The notes under the pieces are model-generated. The model worked only from the letters and a program-made list of their open reading frames with translations, was not told where the DNA came from and did no database searches. Shown here piece by piece: positions 36,059 through 45,304 of a stretch of DNA of 64,000 bases. The first letter of the stretch is position 1. Each line of letters begins with the position of its first letter. Source of the stretch: an uncultured Vibrio sp. (GTDB taxonomy: Bacteria; Pseudomonadota; Gammaproteobacteria; Enterobacterales; Vibrionaceae); NCBI RefSeq assembly GCF_963675395.1, contig NZ_OY776223.1, positions 558,001 to 622,000 on the forward strand, given 5' to 3'. A program made the translations under genes and the position numbers.

Positions 36059-36284
36059 ACTTGCGTCTCCATGTTGGCGACTCAGCATCTAATATGCGTT
36101 CCAGAGTTTCCACTCTGGACTGCATTGATTCTGCTTTTTCGGATAGTACCTGAAGGCGTTCCAGATCCTGGCTCGACAGTGCACTATCCGTTTTTCGTTT
36201 ACTGCGATAGTGTAAGAAAAGCCATAGTGGAGCGACAAAGATTAAAAAGACAATCAGTGGTCCAGTCATAAAAAATGTCGACAT
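36051..36284 (-). CDS. pspB: Phage shock protein B
   Basis: 77 residues (E. coli 74). An N-terminal membrane segment (GPLIVFLIFVAPLWLFLHY, about 8-26) precedes a charged coiled coil with leucine heptads (LERLQVLSEKAESMQSRVETLERIL). It is the membrane partner of PspC. It starts 14 bases after pspA ends and overlaps pspC. Confidence 0.93.
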   Translation of the reverse strand: MSTFFMTGPLIVFLIFVAPLWLFLHYRSKRKTDSALSSQDLERLQVLSEKAESMQSRVETLERILDAESPTWRRKYE

Positions 36285-36298
36285 AAATGGCTCCTTTC

Positions 36299-36970
36299 TT
36301 ATTTATCTTGTGATGACATTTGTTCTTTCAGTTTTGCCAGCTCTTTCTCAATTTCATCTTGCGCTTGAAGCTCTGCGAATTCCTGCTCCAACGATTTTGA
36401 CTGACCAGTACTCGAATATAGGTCGGCTTCAGCTTCTAACTCATCGACTTTACGTGAGTATTGCTCAAACTTAGCCATGGCTTCATTGGTACGGCTGGTG
36501 TGAAGGTGTTTTTGCACATCACGACGATTAGATGCAGTTTGGTTACGGATGGCTAACGCCTGCTGTTTTGCTCGTGTTTCAGCAATTTTGTTTTCCAGTT
36601 TGCCAATTTCACCAGTTAACTTATCAATGGTTTCTTCAACCAAAGTTTGTTCTGTATGAAGACCTTTTATCAGGTGCTCAAGCTTTTGCTTCTCAATAAG
36701 TGCAGCACGAGCTAAATCTTCACGTTCTTTTACTAATGCAAGACTGGCTTTTTTGCCCCATTCATTGATCTGGTCTTCTAACGCTTCGACTTTACGAGCC
36801 AACTCTTTTTTGTCTGCAATGGCTTTCGCCGAGTTAGTACGAACTTCTACCAGCGTGTCTTCCATTTCTTGAATGATGAGACGGATCATTTTTTCAGGAT
36901 CTTCCGCCTTGTCTAACAATGCACTGATGTTTGAGTTAACGATATCTGCAAAACGAGAAAAAATACCCAT
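36299..36970 (-). CDS. pspA: Phage shock protein A
   Basis: 223 residues (E. coli 222). The start MGIFSRFADIVNSNISALLDK is set by GAGGAG upstream; an open frame extends 12 codons further. The protein is almost all coiled coil (long Glu/Lys/Leu heptads). The N-terminal amphipathic helix binds anionic membrane, as in the PspA/IM30/ESCRT-III family. PspA both holds the activator PspF inactive and repairs membranes as an oligomer. It is transcribed with pspB and pspC from a sigma-54 promoter at 37041-37056. Confidence 0.95.
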   Translation of the reverse strand: MGIFSRFADIVNSNISALLDKAEDPEKMIRLIIQEMEDTLVEVRTNSAKAIADKKELARKVEALEDQINEWGKKASLALVKEREDLARAALIEKQKLEHLIKGLHTEQTLVEETIDKLTGEIGKLENKIAETRAKQQALAIRNQTASNRRDVQKHLHTSRTNEAMAKFEQYSRKVDELEAEADLYSSTGQSKSLEQEFAELQAQDEIEKELAKLKEQMSSQDK

Positions 36971-37040
36971 GACAGAACTCCTCTTTTTCCTATTAAAACC
37001 CGCCAAGGTGGTGATTTACCTTGTGTCTACCTAAATACAT

Positions 37041-37056
37041 AACAAGTTACGTGCCA
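37041..37056 (-). promoter_or_regulatory. Sigma-54 promoter of pspABC
   Basis: On the minus strand TGGCACGTAACTTGTT has a GG and a GT 10 bases apart. The E. coli pspA promoter likewise has TTGT at -12. It lies about 70 bases before the pspA ATG. Confidence 0.8.
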
Positions 37057-37128
37057 ACTTAAACATTTCATTAAAATCAATAATTTATGTATCGTGTTGT
37101 TGTTATGCACCATTGTGCTATGATGTTT

Positions 37129-37147
37129 TTCACCAACTGTTGGTGAA
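37129..37147. promoter_or_regulatory. Palindrome in the psp divergent region, possible activator site
   Basis: TTCACCAACTGTTGGTGAA is an 8-8 perfect inverted repeat with a CTG centre, followed at 37149-37156 by another TTCACCAA. It lies about 75 bases upstream of the sigma-54 promoter and 55 bases before the pspF ATG, a suitable place for PspF enhancer binding. It could equally bind another regulator. Confidence 0.5.
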
Positions 37148-37202
37148 TTTCACCAATTCTCTATTGAATTCACACCTAGGCAGCTAAGTTAAGAAGGAAT
37201 CT

Positions 37203-38213
37203 ATGAAGCAAAACCTGATTGGTGAATCGCCCGCTTTTCTCGCTGTATTAGATAAAGTATCACAACTTGCGCCAATTGAGCGCCCGGTTCTCATTATTGG
37301 TGAGCGCGGTACAGGTAAAGAACTCATCGCACAGCGTTTACATTATTTATCAAGACGTTGGGATAAGCCACTACTGTCATTAAATTGTGCTACATTGAGC
37401 GAAGGTTTGATTGACTCTGAATTGTTTGGCCATGAATCCGGCTCATTCACCGGGTCAAAAGGCAAACATAAAGGTCGCTTTGAGCGAGCTGAAGGCGGCA
37501 CTCTCTTCCTCGATGAACTGGCAACGGCTCCATTGCTAGTGCAAGAAAAATTGTTGCGCGTCATCGAATATGGCGAGTATGAACGTGTTGGTGGGCATAC
37601 CGCTCTGAACGCTGACGTTCGGCTAGTCTGCGCGACCAATGCTGACTTACCTCAACTTGCGGAACAAGGCGATTTCCGAGCCGATCTGCTCGACCGGCTT
37701 GCTTTTGATGTCATTATGCTTCCTCCGCTTCGTGAACGAAAAGAAGACATTCTCTCTTTAGCGGAATACTACGCCATCAAGATGTGCCGCGAACTTCAGC
37801 TTGAATATTTCGTCGGTTTTACCGCCGATGCCGAACGTTCGCTTCTTGACCACCCTTGGCCAGGTAACGTTCGGGAGCTGAAAAACGTTATTGAACGCGC
37901 GATCTACCAGCATGGCTTAAACGCTGATCCAATTGACCACTTAATATTCAATCCTTTCGAAACCGTCTGGGACAACACATTAGGTCACACACGCGAGCAG
38001 GATGAACCAGAGCAACAAGCCGAAGAGCAAGATATGCTCGTTCAGTTTCCACTCGACTATAAGCAATGGCAAGTGGAACAAGATATTAGCTTGCTTAAAC
38101 GTGCTCTGGAAGAAGCCAAATTCAATCAACGTCAGGCTGCAGAATTGCTGGGGCTAAGTTACCATCAATTGCGTGGAATGGTTCGAAAGTACGGGTTAGT
38201 GGGACAAAGTTAA
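37203..38213 (+). CDS. pspF: psp operon activator PspF
   Basis: 336 residues (E. coli about 325). It consists only of an AAA+ domain and a helix-turn-helix, with no sensor domain: Walker A GERGTGKE (33-40), Walker B GGTLFLDEL, and the C-terminal FNQRQAAELLGLSYHQLRGMVRK. It activates the sigma-54 promoter of pspABC and is held off by PspA. The loop that contacts sigma-54 reads GSFTGS (80-85) instead of GAFTGA, which is unusual. It is divergent from pspA and upstream of sapABCDF, as in E. coli. Confidence 0.95.
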   Translation: MKQNLIGESPAFLAVLDKVSQLAPIERPVLIIGERGTGKELIAQRLHYLSRRWDKPLLSLNCATLSEGLIDSELFGHESGSFTGSKGKHKGRFERAEGGTLFLDELATAPLLVQEKLLRVIEYGEYERVGGHTALNADVRLVCATNADLPQLAEQGDFRADLLDRLAFDVIMLPPLRERKEDILSLAEYYAIKMCRELQLEYFVGFTADAERSLLDHPWPGNVRELKNVIERAIYQHGLNADPIDHLIFNPFETVWDNTLGHTREQDEPEQQAEEQDMLVQFPLDYKQWQVEQDISLLKRALEEAKFNQRQAAELLGLSYHQLRGMVRKYGLVGQS

Positions 38214-38405
38214 ATTATCAATGCGACTCATATTCGATGACCCAAACCGAGTGAGGACCTAAACATCTGAGTCAATTTAGGTCTACAGTGATTATTAGAC
38301 TGTTAACACACTGCGAGCAAAAGATTTTGTATTTGGAGCAAGTTCACAAAGGTGTTAAATTAGCGGGATCATTTTCGCTTGTTAGCTCTGGAAGAGTAAT
38401 TTCAA

Positions 38406-38444
38406 ATGAAACAAGCAAGATCCAATGAACATTTCATATTATGA
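38406..38444 (+). CDS. Twelve-codon mini-ORF overlapping the sapA start
   Basis: MKQARSNEHFIL, ATG at 38406, stop TGA overlapping the sapA ATG (ATGA). GGAAG lies before it, while sapA itself has no clear ribosome site. It could be a leader peptide that couples translation. It may be chance. Confidence 0.35.
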   Translation: MKQARSNEHFIL

Positions 38445-40060
38445 ATGCTTTTATAAGATTAGCGCTGAGCCTCATAGGGATTAGCTTACTCACCGCCTGT
38501 GGCGATGAGATCGACCATAACGATATTCGCCAAACAAGGTTTGTGTTTTGTGGGCAAGGTAAGCCAACAACATTTAATCCACAACTGGTTGATAGTGGTA
38601 TTACCGCTGAAGCACTTAGTCCTCAGTTGTATGACACATTGGTTACGCTTGACCCAACATCCCATAAACCGATCGCCAGTATTGCAGAAAACTGGTCTGT
38701 GAATGAGGATGGGACTGAGTACACGTTTAAGCTCAAGCACGGTGTCCAATTTCAGACGACTTCCTGGTTTACGCCCAGCCGTGCACTGAATTCGAAAGAC
38801 GTGGTGTTTAGCTTCAAACGAATCATTGATGAGAATCACCCATTCCATCTAGTGGGCGGCGGTTTGTATCCATGGTTTGCTGGCCTGGACTTCAAGAATT
38901 TACTGCAAGATGTGATTGCCGTCGACAATGACACCGTCATGTTTAAGCTTTCAAAACCAAACTTTTCTTTTCTGGCCAACATCGCCACCAGCCACGCTGT
39001 ATTGTTATCGGCTGAGTATGGACAACTACTCGCTGCTCAAGATCATAAAGAGCTGATTGATCAACTACCGATTGGCACAGGACCATTCCAGCTAAAAGAA
39101 TTCCAGGTAAATGATTTAATTCGCTTAGAACGTCACCCTAACTACTGGAACTCTGCTGCGAAAATGGAACAAGTCGTTTTTGACATCTCTCATCGCGGAA
39201 CGGGTACGCTGGCAAAGTTACTAAGAAATCAATGCGATGTGTTGTCTTCGCCAATTTCAAGCCAAATACCAGTTATACAGGAAAATGACAATCTGGAGTT
39301 AAAAGCGACACCAGCGAACAACGTCTCTTTCATCGCGATTAACACTAGTAACCCAGCACTGACCGATCCTCGAGTTCGCCAAGCGCTTAACCTTGCGATT
39401 AATCGCCAAAACATACTGGACTCTGTCTATTACGGCACAGGCACTCAAGCTTACACTTTGCTTCCGCCAAACTCATGGGCTTATCAAAAGGACAGTGTCA
39501 AAATACGTTACGATAGAAATTACGCGCTCGCCCTGCTACGCGAAGCTGGCTATCAAGACGGTTTAGCGCTCACCATGTGGGTACCTTTAGAGCCCCGCGC
39601 GTTCAACCCAAGCCCTCGGAAGACCGCTGAACTGATCCAAGCTAACTTTGCCGATATCGGTGTTAGTTTAACGCTATTGACCGATGATAGGTTTGAACGC
39701 GTCGATTTGGACAATCTGGACAATCTTGACCTGCTGCTCACGGGGTGGATCGGTGACACAGGTGACCCTGATAATTTCTTCCGTCCTTTATTGTCATGTG
39801 AGTCTGATCGGGTTGGTCTGAACGTTTCAATGTGGTGTAACGACGATTTTGACTTCTTACTGGATTTGGCAATAGAGACACAAGAGCCAAGATATCGTTT
39901 GAATCTCTATCGTCAGGCGCAAAACATATTGAATGAACAGTTCCCCGTTATTCCACTCGCGCATGGTGTGCAATTCCGTGTTCACGACAAATCGCTGACA
40001 GGCTTCAAATCAAGCCCTTTCAATGCACAACCATTTGATAGAGTTGAGAGAGTTCACTGA
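38441..40060 (+). CDS. sapA: Peptide ABC transporter substrate-binding protein SapA
   Basis: 539 residues. The signal peptide ends in LLTAC (Cys about 20), so it is probably a lipoprotein. It has the DppA/OppA fold, with TFNPQLVDSGITAEALSPQLYDTL at about 40-65 and LPIGTGPFQLKEFQVNDLIRLERHPNYW at about 205-235. SapA binds cationic peptides or haem and helps resist antimicrobial peptides in relatives. Its stop and the sapB ATG share one base (TGATG). It lies downstream of pspF, as in E. coli. Confidence 0.92.
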   Translation: MNAFIRLALSLIGISLLTACGDEIDHNDIRQTRFVFCGQGKPTTFNPQLVDSGITAEALSPQLYDTLVTLDPTSHKPIASIAENWSVNEDGTEYTFKLKHGVQFQTTSWFTPSRALNSKDVVFSFKRIIDENHPFHLVGGGLYPWFAGLDFKNLLQDVIAVDNDTVMFKLSKPNFSFLANIATSHAVLLSAEYGQLLAAQDHKELIDQLPIGTGPFQLKEFQVNDLIRLERHPNYWNSAAKMEQVVFDISHRGTGTLAKLLRNQCDVLSSPISSQIPVIQENDNLELKATPANNVSFIAINTSNPALTDPRVRQALNLAINRQNILDSVYYGTGTQAYTLLPPNSWAYQKDSVKIRYDRNYALALLREAGYQDGLALTMWVPLEPRAFNPSPRKTAELIQANFADIGVSLTLLTDDRFERVDLDNLDNLDLLLTGWIGDTGDPDNFFRPLLSCESDRVGLNVSMWCNDDFDFLLDLAIETQEPRYRLNLYRQAQNILNEQFPVIPLAHGVQFRVHDKSLTGFKSSPFNAQPFDRVERVH

Positions 40061-41022
40061 TGCTTTTGTATACCATTCGACGCTTTAACCTGTTTTTCAT
40101 CACATTGATGATCCTCACTTTAGTGGGCTTCTCTCTATTGCGTCTCGACCCGATGTCACATTGGACACAAGTTGATTTTTGGTCGGGTTGGCAACACTAC
40201 CTTGTAAACCTATCACAACTGGATTTCGGCTACAGCAAGAGTGGTAATGCCATTTTTGATGAGTTATCCATCGTCTTTCCGGCAACATTAGAGCTGTGTT
40301 TTTTTGCCTTTCTTGTTTCGCTTTTAATTGGCATCCCGCTAGGAACCTTAGCTGGTATGAAGCAGGGAAAAGTGTTAGATACCAGTATCTCGTTTTTAGC
40401 CATGTCTGGGTATTCTGCGCCAATCTTTTGGGTCGCACTGCTGCTTATCATGGTGTTTTCACTTGAATATCAATTTTTCCCAGTAGCCGGCCGTTATGAT
40501 CTGCTGTACGAAATCGATCACATCACTGGCTTTGCTATTATCGATGCCTTTATGGCAAAAGGTGAGTATCGAGTTCATGCGTTACAAAGTGTCATTGAGC
40601 ACATGGTACTGCCATGTTTGGTCTTGGCTCTCGCGCCAACCACCCAAGTCATTGGTCTAATGCGCTCATCGGTTGCCGATGTGATGAGTCAAAATTACAT
40701 TCGAGCCGCTAGAATTAAAGGTCTTTCTAATAGAGAGATCATCACTCAGCATGTGCTGCGCAACGCGATTCCACCGATCATCCCGAAAGTCGGCGTTCAA
40801 CTATCAAGCATGATCACCCTTGCGATCATTACCGAGTCCGTTTTTAACTGGCCAGGTATCGGCCGTTGGCTACTGGATGCATTGGCAAACCAAGACTATG
40901 CCTCAATCCAGGCTGGCGTTATGGTACTTGCGACTCTGGTTCTAACCGCCAATATCCTCTCGGATCTGATTGGTGCCATGATTAACCCTCTGGTGAGAAA
41001 GGAATGGTATGCTAACAAATAA
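40060..41022 (+). CDS. sapB: Sap transporter permease SapB
   Basis: 320 residues, DppB-type, with about six membrane segments. The EAA loop is NYIRAARIKGLSNREIITQHVLRNAIPPIIP (about 211-241). The N-terminal first segment is followed by a periplasmic region with the Sap-type SQLDFGYSKSGNAIFDEL. It pairs with SapC as the membrane channel. It overlaps sapC by 14 bases. Confidence 0.93.
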   Translation: MLLYTIRRFNLFFITLMILTLVGFSLLRLDPMSHWTQVDFWSGWQHYLVNLSQLDFGYSKSGNAIFDELSIVFPATLELCFFAFLVSLLIGIPLGTLAGMKQGKVLDTSISFLAMSGYSAPIFWVALLLIMVFSLEYQFFPVAGRYDLLYEIDHITGFAIIDAFMAKGEYRVHALQSVIEHMVLPCLVLALAPTTQVIGLMRSSVADVMSQNYIRAARIKGLSNREIITQHVLRNAIPPIIPKVGVQLSSMITLAIITESVFNWPGIGRWLLDALANQDYASIQAGVMVLATLVLTANILSDLIGAMINPLVRKEWYANK

Positions 41023-41896
41023 CGTTTATCAGGAAGAACACATTCCCACTCAGTTCGAGCGATTCTGGCGTAGTTACCGTGCTAACGGGTTAGCAATGTT
41101 TGGTTTATGGTGCCTCGTGTTCATTGTATTAGTCACCCTGTTTGCACCATTCATCGCGCCTTTTGATCCTCAGGCTCAATCCGGAGAGCTACTGGTGCCA
41201 CCGTCTTGGTCACCATCAGGATCTGTCGATTACTTCTTGGGAACAGACGATTTAGGACGCGATATTCTGTCACGTCTCATCATGGGCTCTCAGCTGACGT
41301 TTGGAGCGGCGGTTGGTATAACAATTACCGCAGCCATCATCGGTTGTCTGATTGGTGTATTGGCTGGTATGACTAGAGGTCTGCTTTCCAGTACCTTGAA
41401 CCACCTACTCGACACAGTAATGTCCATTCCTTCACTGCTATTAGCGATCATTTTTGTGGCATTTTTGGGCTTTGGAGAGTTCAATATCTTGCTGGCGATT
41501 TGTTTGGCGCTCATTCCGCGTTTTATTCGCTCGGTTTATATTGCAGTGCATACTGAGGTAGAGAAAGACTACATCATGGCAGCACGTCTGGATGGTGCAA
41601 ATGATTTCTACCTACTTTGGAGCTCGATACTGCCGAACGTTCTTACCGTTATCGCCGCAGAGTTCACACTGGCGCTTTCTACTGCGATTTTAGACATTAC
41701 TGCATTGGGCTTTCTGGGTTTGGGAGCACAAGCACCAAGTACTGAATGGGGCGCTATTTTGGGCGATTCAGTCGAACTTATTTACATCGCCCCTTGGACG
41801 GTAACCTTACCAGGCCTCACTATCATGTTTACCGTCATTACCCTAAACTTAGTAGGTGAAGGGGTACGCCGATCGCTTAATGCGGGGATCGAATAA
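41009..41896 (+). CDS. sapC: Sap transporter permease SapC
   Basis: 295 residues, DppC-type. The N-terminal cytoplasmic helix leads to TM1 and then [21 protein letters not shown] (about 73-93), followed by an EAA loop ([31 protein letters not shown]). About six membrane segments are predicted. The one-base overlap with sapD (TAATG) shows coupled translation. Confidence 0.93.
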   Translation: MLTNNVYQEEHIPTQFERFWRSYRANGLAMFGLWCLVFIVLVTLFAPFIAPFDPQAQSGELLVPPSWSPSGSVDYFLGTDDLGRDILSRLIMGSQLTFGAAVGITITAAIIGCLIGVLAGMTRGLLSSTLNHLLDTVMSIPSLLLAIIFVAFLGFGEFNILLAICLALIPRFIRSVYIAVHTEVEKDYIMAARLDGANDFYLLWSSILPNVLTVIAAEFTLALSTAILDITALGFLGLGAQAPSTEWGAILGDSVELIYIAPWTVTLPGLTIMFTVITLNLVGEGVRRSLNAGIE

Positions 41897-42891
41897 TGCC
41901 GTTATTAGACATTCGTCATTTGACCATTGAAATTGAAACACCTCAAGGAATGGTGCGCGCTGTAGACAGAATGAGCCTAACGTTAAACGAAGGTGAAATT
42001 CGCGGCTTAGTAGGTGAATCTGGCTCAGGAAAAAGTCTTGTTGCCAAAGCCATTGTTGGCGTCAACAAAGATACCTGGCGAATCACCGCAGACCGGATGC
42101 GCTTAGGAAATATCGATCTCCTTCAGCTTACTCCTAAAGAGCGGCGGAAAGTAATCGCACGAGATATTGCGATGATTTTTCAGGAGCCTTCGACCTGTTT
42201 GGACCCTTCAGAGGAAGTCGGCCGACAGCTTATTGAATCGATTCCATCTCGTTCATTCGATGGCAAATGGTGGGAACGATTTAAGTGGCGTAAAAAACAA
42301 GCCATTGCCCTACTGCATAAAGTTGGGATCAAAGATCACAAGCGGATAATGGGCAGCTATCCGTACGAGCTGACGGACGGTGAGTGTCAAAAAGTCATGA
42401 TTGCCATGGCGATTGCCACTAAGCCTAAATTGTTGATTGCAGACGAACCGACTAATGACCTTGACCCAATCACTCAATCGCAGATCCTGCGTCTGTTAAG
42501 CCGGATGAATCAGCTCAACAATACAACGATCTTGCTTATTGGTCACGACTTAACCACTATCACTCAATGGGCAAACCGTATTACCGTGATGTACTGTGGT
42601 CAGTCGGTTGAGTCTGCTGACACACGTAAGATCATTACAGCTCCGAAGCACCCTTATACCGATGCGCTGCTAAAGGCGATGCCAGACTTTAACGACTGGG
42701 TTCCACACAAACAGAAACTCCAATCTCTGCCTGGCTCAATTCCACCTTTGCAGCATTTGCCAATTGGTTGTCGATTAGGACCTCGTTGTCCTTATGCGCA
42801 AAAGCAATGTGTTGAAATCCCGCACACCCGGCGAATCAAGAACCATAAGTTCAACTGTCACTTTCCACTCAATACGGAGAAAAAGTCATGA
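41896..42891 (+). CDS. sapD: Sap transporter ATP-binding protein SapD
   Basis: 331 residues. It has Walker A GESGSGKS (about 39-46), Walker B LLIADEPT and an H-loop GHDL. The ABC signature is degenerate (ELTDGECQK in place of LSGGQ), as in E. coli SapD. A C-terminal oligopeptide-transporter extension has a possible iron-sulfur cysteine set ([15 protein letters not shown], final HFNCHF-type Cys). It energises Sap import, and in E. coli it also supports Trk potassium uptake. It overlaps sapF by 4 bases. Confidence 0.93.
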   Translation: MPLLDIRHLTIEIETPQGMVRAVDRMSLTLNEGEIRGLVGESGSGKSLVAKAIVGVNKDTWRITADRMRLGNIDLLQLTPKERRKVIARDIAMIFQEPSTCLDPSEEVGRQLIESIPSRSFDGKWWERFKWRKKQAIALLHKVGIKDHKRIMGSYPYELTDGECQKVMIAMAIATKPKLLIADEPTNDLDPITQSQILRLLSRMNQLNNTTILLIGHDLTTITQWANRITVMYCGQSVESADTRKIITAPKHPYTDALLKAMPDFNDWVPHKQKLQSLPGSIPPLQHLPIGCRLGPRCPYAQKQCVEIPHTRRIKNHKFNCHFPLNTEKKS

Positions 42892-43676
42892 GTGCGTTAC
42901 TTGAAGTCGATAATTTGTCGAAACAGTTTGTCACGCGCTCAAGTTTTTTTAAACGTCAGACGACTGTCGCTGTAAAGCCTGTCAGCTTCACCCTGGAACC
43001 AGGGCAAACCATCGGCTTTATTGGTCAGAACGGTTCTGGTAAGTCGACACTGGCCCGTATGCTGGCGGGTGTCGTTGCGCCAAGTTCTGGCGAAATCCGC
43101 GTCAATGGCGAACGTTTGGAACATAAAGACTATGCGACCCGTTGTAAGCTGATTCGTATGATTTTTCAGGATCCAAATACCTCACTGAACCCACGAATTC
43201 AAATTGGTCGCATATTAGAGGGGCCATTAAAACGAAACACCAACATGCCGCCAGACGCACGCATGAAACGCGTTAAAGAGACCCTTCGTCGAGTAGGCTT
43301 GCTACCTGAACATGCCTACTTTTACCCACAGATGCTTGCTGCTGGACAAAAACAACGTGTCTGTCTGGCTCGTGCCTTGATACTTCAACCTTCAATTATT
43401 GTCGCAGATGAAGCGTTAAACGGTCTCGATATGGCCATGCGCTCGCAGATTCTGAACTTGTTCTTGGAGTTGCAAGAAGAGATGGGCTTGTCTTTCGTTT
43501 ATGTGTCGCAGCACATTGGTATCGTCAAACACATTACAGATAAAGTGATGGTCATGCATGAAGGCGAAGTCGTTGAATGTGGTGATACCCAACAAGTGCT
43601 TACTCACCCTGAGCACGCGATTACTCAACGATTGGTTGAAAGCCACTTCTACAAAGCACCAAACCACTCAATGTAA
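42888..43676 (+). CDS. sapF: Sap transporter ATP-binding protein SapF
   Basis: 262 residues. It has Walker [10 protein letters not shown] (about 47-55), Q-loop [13 protein letters not shown], signature [16 protein letters not shown] (variant AAGQ in place of SGGQ, close to E. coli SapF) and Walker B IIVADEAL. The H-loop VSQHIG has His-Ile instead of His-Asp. It is the last gene of the sap operon, followed by a terminator. Confidence 0.93.
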   Translation: MSALLEVDNLSKQFVTRSSFFKRQTTVAVKPVSFTLEPGQTIGFIGQNGSGKSTLARMLAGVVAPSSGEIRVNGERLEHKDYATRCKLIRMIFQDPNTSLNPRIQIGRILEGPLKRNTNMPPDARMKRVKETLRRVGLLPEHAYFYPQMLAAGQKQRVCLARALILQPSIIVADEALNGLDMAMRSQILNLFLELQEEMGLSFVYVSQHIGIVKHITDKVMVMHEGEVVECGDTQQVLTHPEHAITQRLVESHFYKAPNHSM

Positions 43677-43680
43677 TGAA

Positions 43681-43705
43681 AAAGCCTGCATGATTTGCAG
43701 GCTTT
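43681..43705. terminator. Terminator of the sap operon
   Basis: AAAGCCTGCA / TGCAGGCTTT with a 5-base loop. The following ATTAA is a short tail. Confidence 0.75.
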
Positions 43706-43742
43706 ATTAATTCTGATGCTGGAAAATGATCTTTGAAGTTAA

Positions 43743-44132
43743 CTATTGTCGACCAGCGAGCTTACGCAGTTCGAAATCAAACTCATCCGGAAACAGAACA
43801 ACGCCCTCTTCGTTCTGGTTTGGGAATACCACGACCGAAAGCTCGTCATCTTCCAGTCCCACAGTCCAACGACTGTGCCACTTGTTAAGAGAAATGGCTT
43901 CTGGCTCACAATTCTCCCACTCACCTGTTGCCCATTGCTGAGCAAATTCTTCATTCGGCCATACAGGAACACAATCGTCATCTTCTGTATTAAGCATTAC
44001 GCAACCGTGTTCATCTTTTAGAATCCATACTTTGCGATTCGTAACGATCTCTTTTACGCAGTACTTCAATCGTTGCTCTTCATTGTAACGATTGATGGTA
44101 TCCATTTGCTCTTGGGTCAATGCTTCGGACAT
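43743..44132 (-). CDS. DUF2750-domain protein
   Basis: 129 residues from MSEALTQEQMDTINRYN, with AGGAG 6 bases before the ATG; an open frame runs 16 codons further upstream through the terminator of the next gene. The domain body has REWILKDEHGCVMLNTEDDDCVPVWPNEEFAQQW-type features (KVWILKDEHGCVML, about 34-47). It is acidic and cytoplasmic, with no catalytic motif. DUF2750 has no known role. It lies between the Sap terminator and the pyrophosphatase terminator as a single unit. Confidence 0.85.
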   Translation of the reverse strand: MSEALTQEQMDTINRYNEEQRLKYCVKEIVTNRKVWILKDEHGCVMLNTEDDDCVPVWPNEEFAQQWATGEWENCEPEAISLNKWHSRWTVGLEDDELSVVVFPNQNEEGVVLFPDEFDFELRKLAGRQ

Positions 44133-44155
44133 GTTGGTCTCCTGTTTCCCATAGA

Positions 44156-44182
44156 AAAATGCCCACCTATTGGCGGGCATTT
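44156..44182 (-). terminator. Terminator of ppaC
   Basis: On the minus strand AAATGCCCGCC / GGTGGGCATTTTT, just before the DUF2750 gene start. Confidence 0.85.
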
Positions 44183-44207
44183 CAATTATAAGCTGGTAAT
44201 GTGGAAA

Positions 44208-45113
44208 TTACGCAAGCTCAGTTTGAAGCCAAGGCCAACCTTGCTTCTTACGGCTTAGAGTATTTTCCATCATTAGCACGCCGTTGTCCTCATGCTTAAC
44301 TAGCTTCTCTGCCCACTCACCTTTGTATAGAAGACGAGTTTGAGCAGTAGTGATGTCTGTTAGCATCACAGCAGCGAACGCTAGGTTATCTTTCTCACAA
44401 CGAAATTCTAGGTCTGCTTCTAGTGCTTCGATCATGCCGTCAACTTGCTCAAGAGTTGCAAGCTCAACCTGACCTACTACTACGTCACGACCGTTGAATG
44501 GGTAACCTTTCAGGTCTTTTTCTACTAGCTCAGCTGCAGATAGACCTTCGATGTTAGTTTTTGCGATCAGAAGATCTTTAATGAATGCGTCAACATCTTG
44601 TACGTCTGCGATTGCAGCTAGCTCAGCAACGGCATCTTTGTCTTTTTGAGTACAAGTTGGAGAAGCGAAGCCTACTGTGTCAGATAGGATTGCTGACATC
44701 ATTAGCTTCGCGATTTGAGGCTTGATCTCGTGACCTTCAATCTTGAACATGTTGAACAGTACCGTGTTAGTACAACCAACAGGCCAGATCCATGCTTCCA
44801 TTGGGTTCACTGTCATCACATCACCTAAACGGTGGTGGTCAACGATACCCGCGATTTCAGCTTCAGCGATGTCGTCTGGTGCTTGAGCCAGATCGGAATA
44901 ATCGACTAACCAAACGGTCTCACCCGCAACTGAAGTGCGCAGTTCTGGAACTTCAGCACCAGCTACTTCAAGAATGTGCTGAGTTTCACGGTTGATTTCG
45001 CCTTGACGAATTGGCATTGCTTCAACACCACGCGCCTTAAGAAGTTCAGTTGCAACGAGTGCACTACAAATACTATCACTGTCTGGGTTCTTATGACCTA
45101 CAACTAGAATCAT
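44208..45113 (-). CDS. ppaC: Manganese-dependent inorganic pyrophosphatase (family II)
   Basis: 301 residues. The DHH domain has GHKNPDSDSICSA (6-18) and GIVDHHRLGD (about 88-97), with Asp and His ligands for two Mn2+. The DHHA2 domain ends in ...ENTLSRKKQGWPWL (Arg/Lys phosphate-binding SRKKQ). The enzyme splits pyrophosphate much faster than the Mg-dependent family I enzyme. Codon bias is strong. It is divergent from a metal exporter with a Fur-like site between them, a link that is suggestive because of the Mn requirement. Confidence 0.93.
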   Translation of the reverse strand: MILVVGHKNPDSDSICSALVATELLKARGVEAMPIRQGEINRETQHILEVAGAEVPELRTSVAGETVWLVDYSDLAQAPDDIAEAEIAGIVDHHRLGDVMTVNPMEAWIWPVGCTNTVLFNMFKIEGHEIKPQIAKLMMSAILSDTVGFASPTCTQKDKDAVAELAAIADVQDVDAFIKDLLIAKTNIEGLSAAELVEKDLKGYPFNGRDVVVGQVELATLEQVDGMIEALEADLEFRCEKDNLAFAAVMLTDITTAQTRLLYKGEWAEKLVKHEDNGVLMMENTLSRKKQGWPWLQTELA

Positions 45114-45252
45114 GTTTCTTCCTATTCAAGTCAATTTGATACGCTTCCGGATAATGGCACCCTGTGCCTTGGAAGCTGTTTGCTCACAAAGGCCAGTACT
45201 TTACCTGATTTAACGGACTTTGACACGAAGAAAAGTGCACAACGCGGTTGCG

Positions 45253-45288
45253 AATAATTCTCATTCGTATACAATGATAATTATTCCC
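45253..45288 (+). promoter_or_regulatory. Overlapping Fur-box-like sequences before the metal exporter
   Basis: TACAATGATAATTATTCCC (45270-45288) matches the 19-base Fur consensus GATAATGATAATCATTATC in about 14 positions. GCGAATAATTCTCATT just to its left, read in reverse (AATGAGAATTATTCGC), is also Fur-like. They lie 17-50 bases before the exporter ATG. Confidence 0.6.
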
Positions 45289-45304
45289 ATTTGCATTTGA
45301 GGCC

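Noticed and set aside
38214..38440. Possible terminator after pspF
   Set aside because: No convincing stem with a T-run was found; pspF and sap may be partly co-transcribed.
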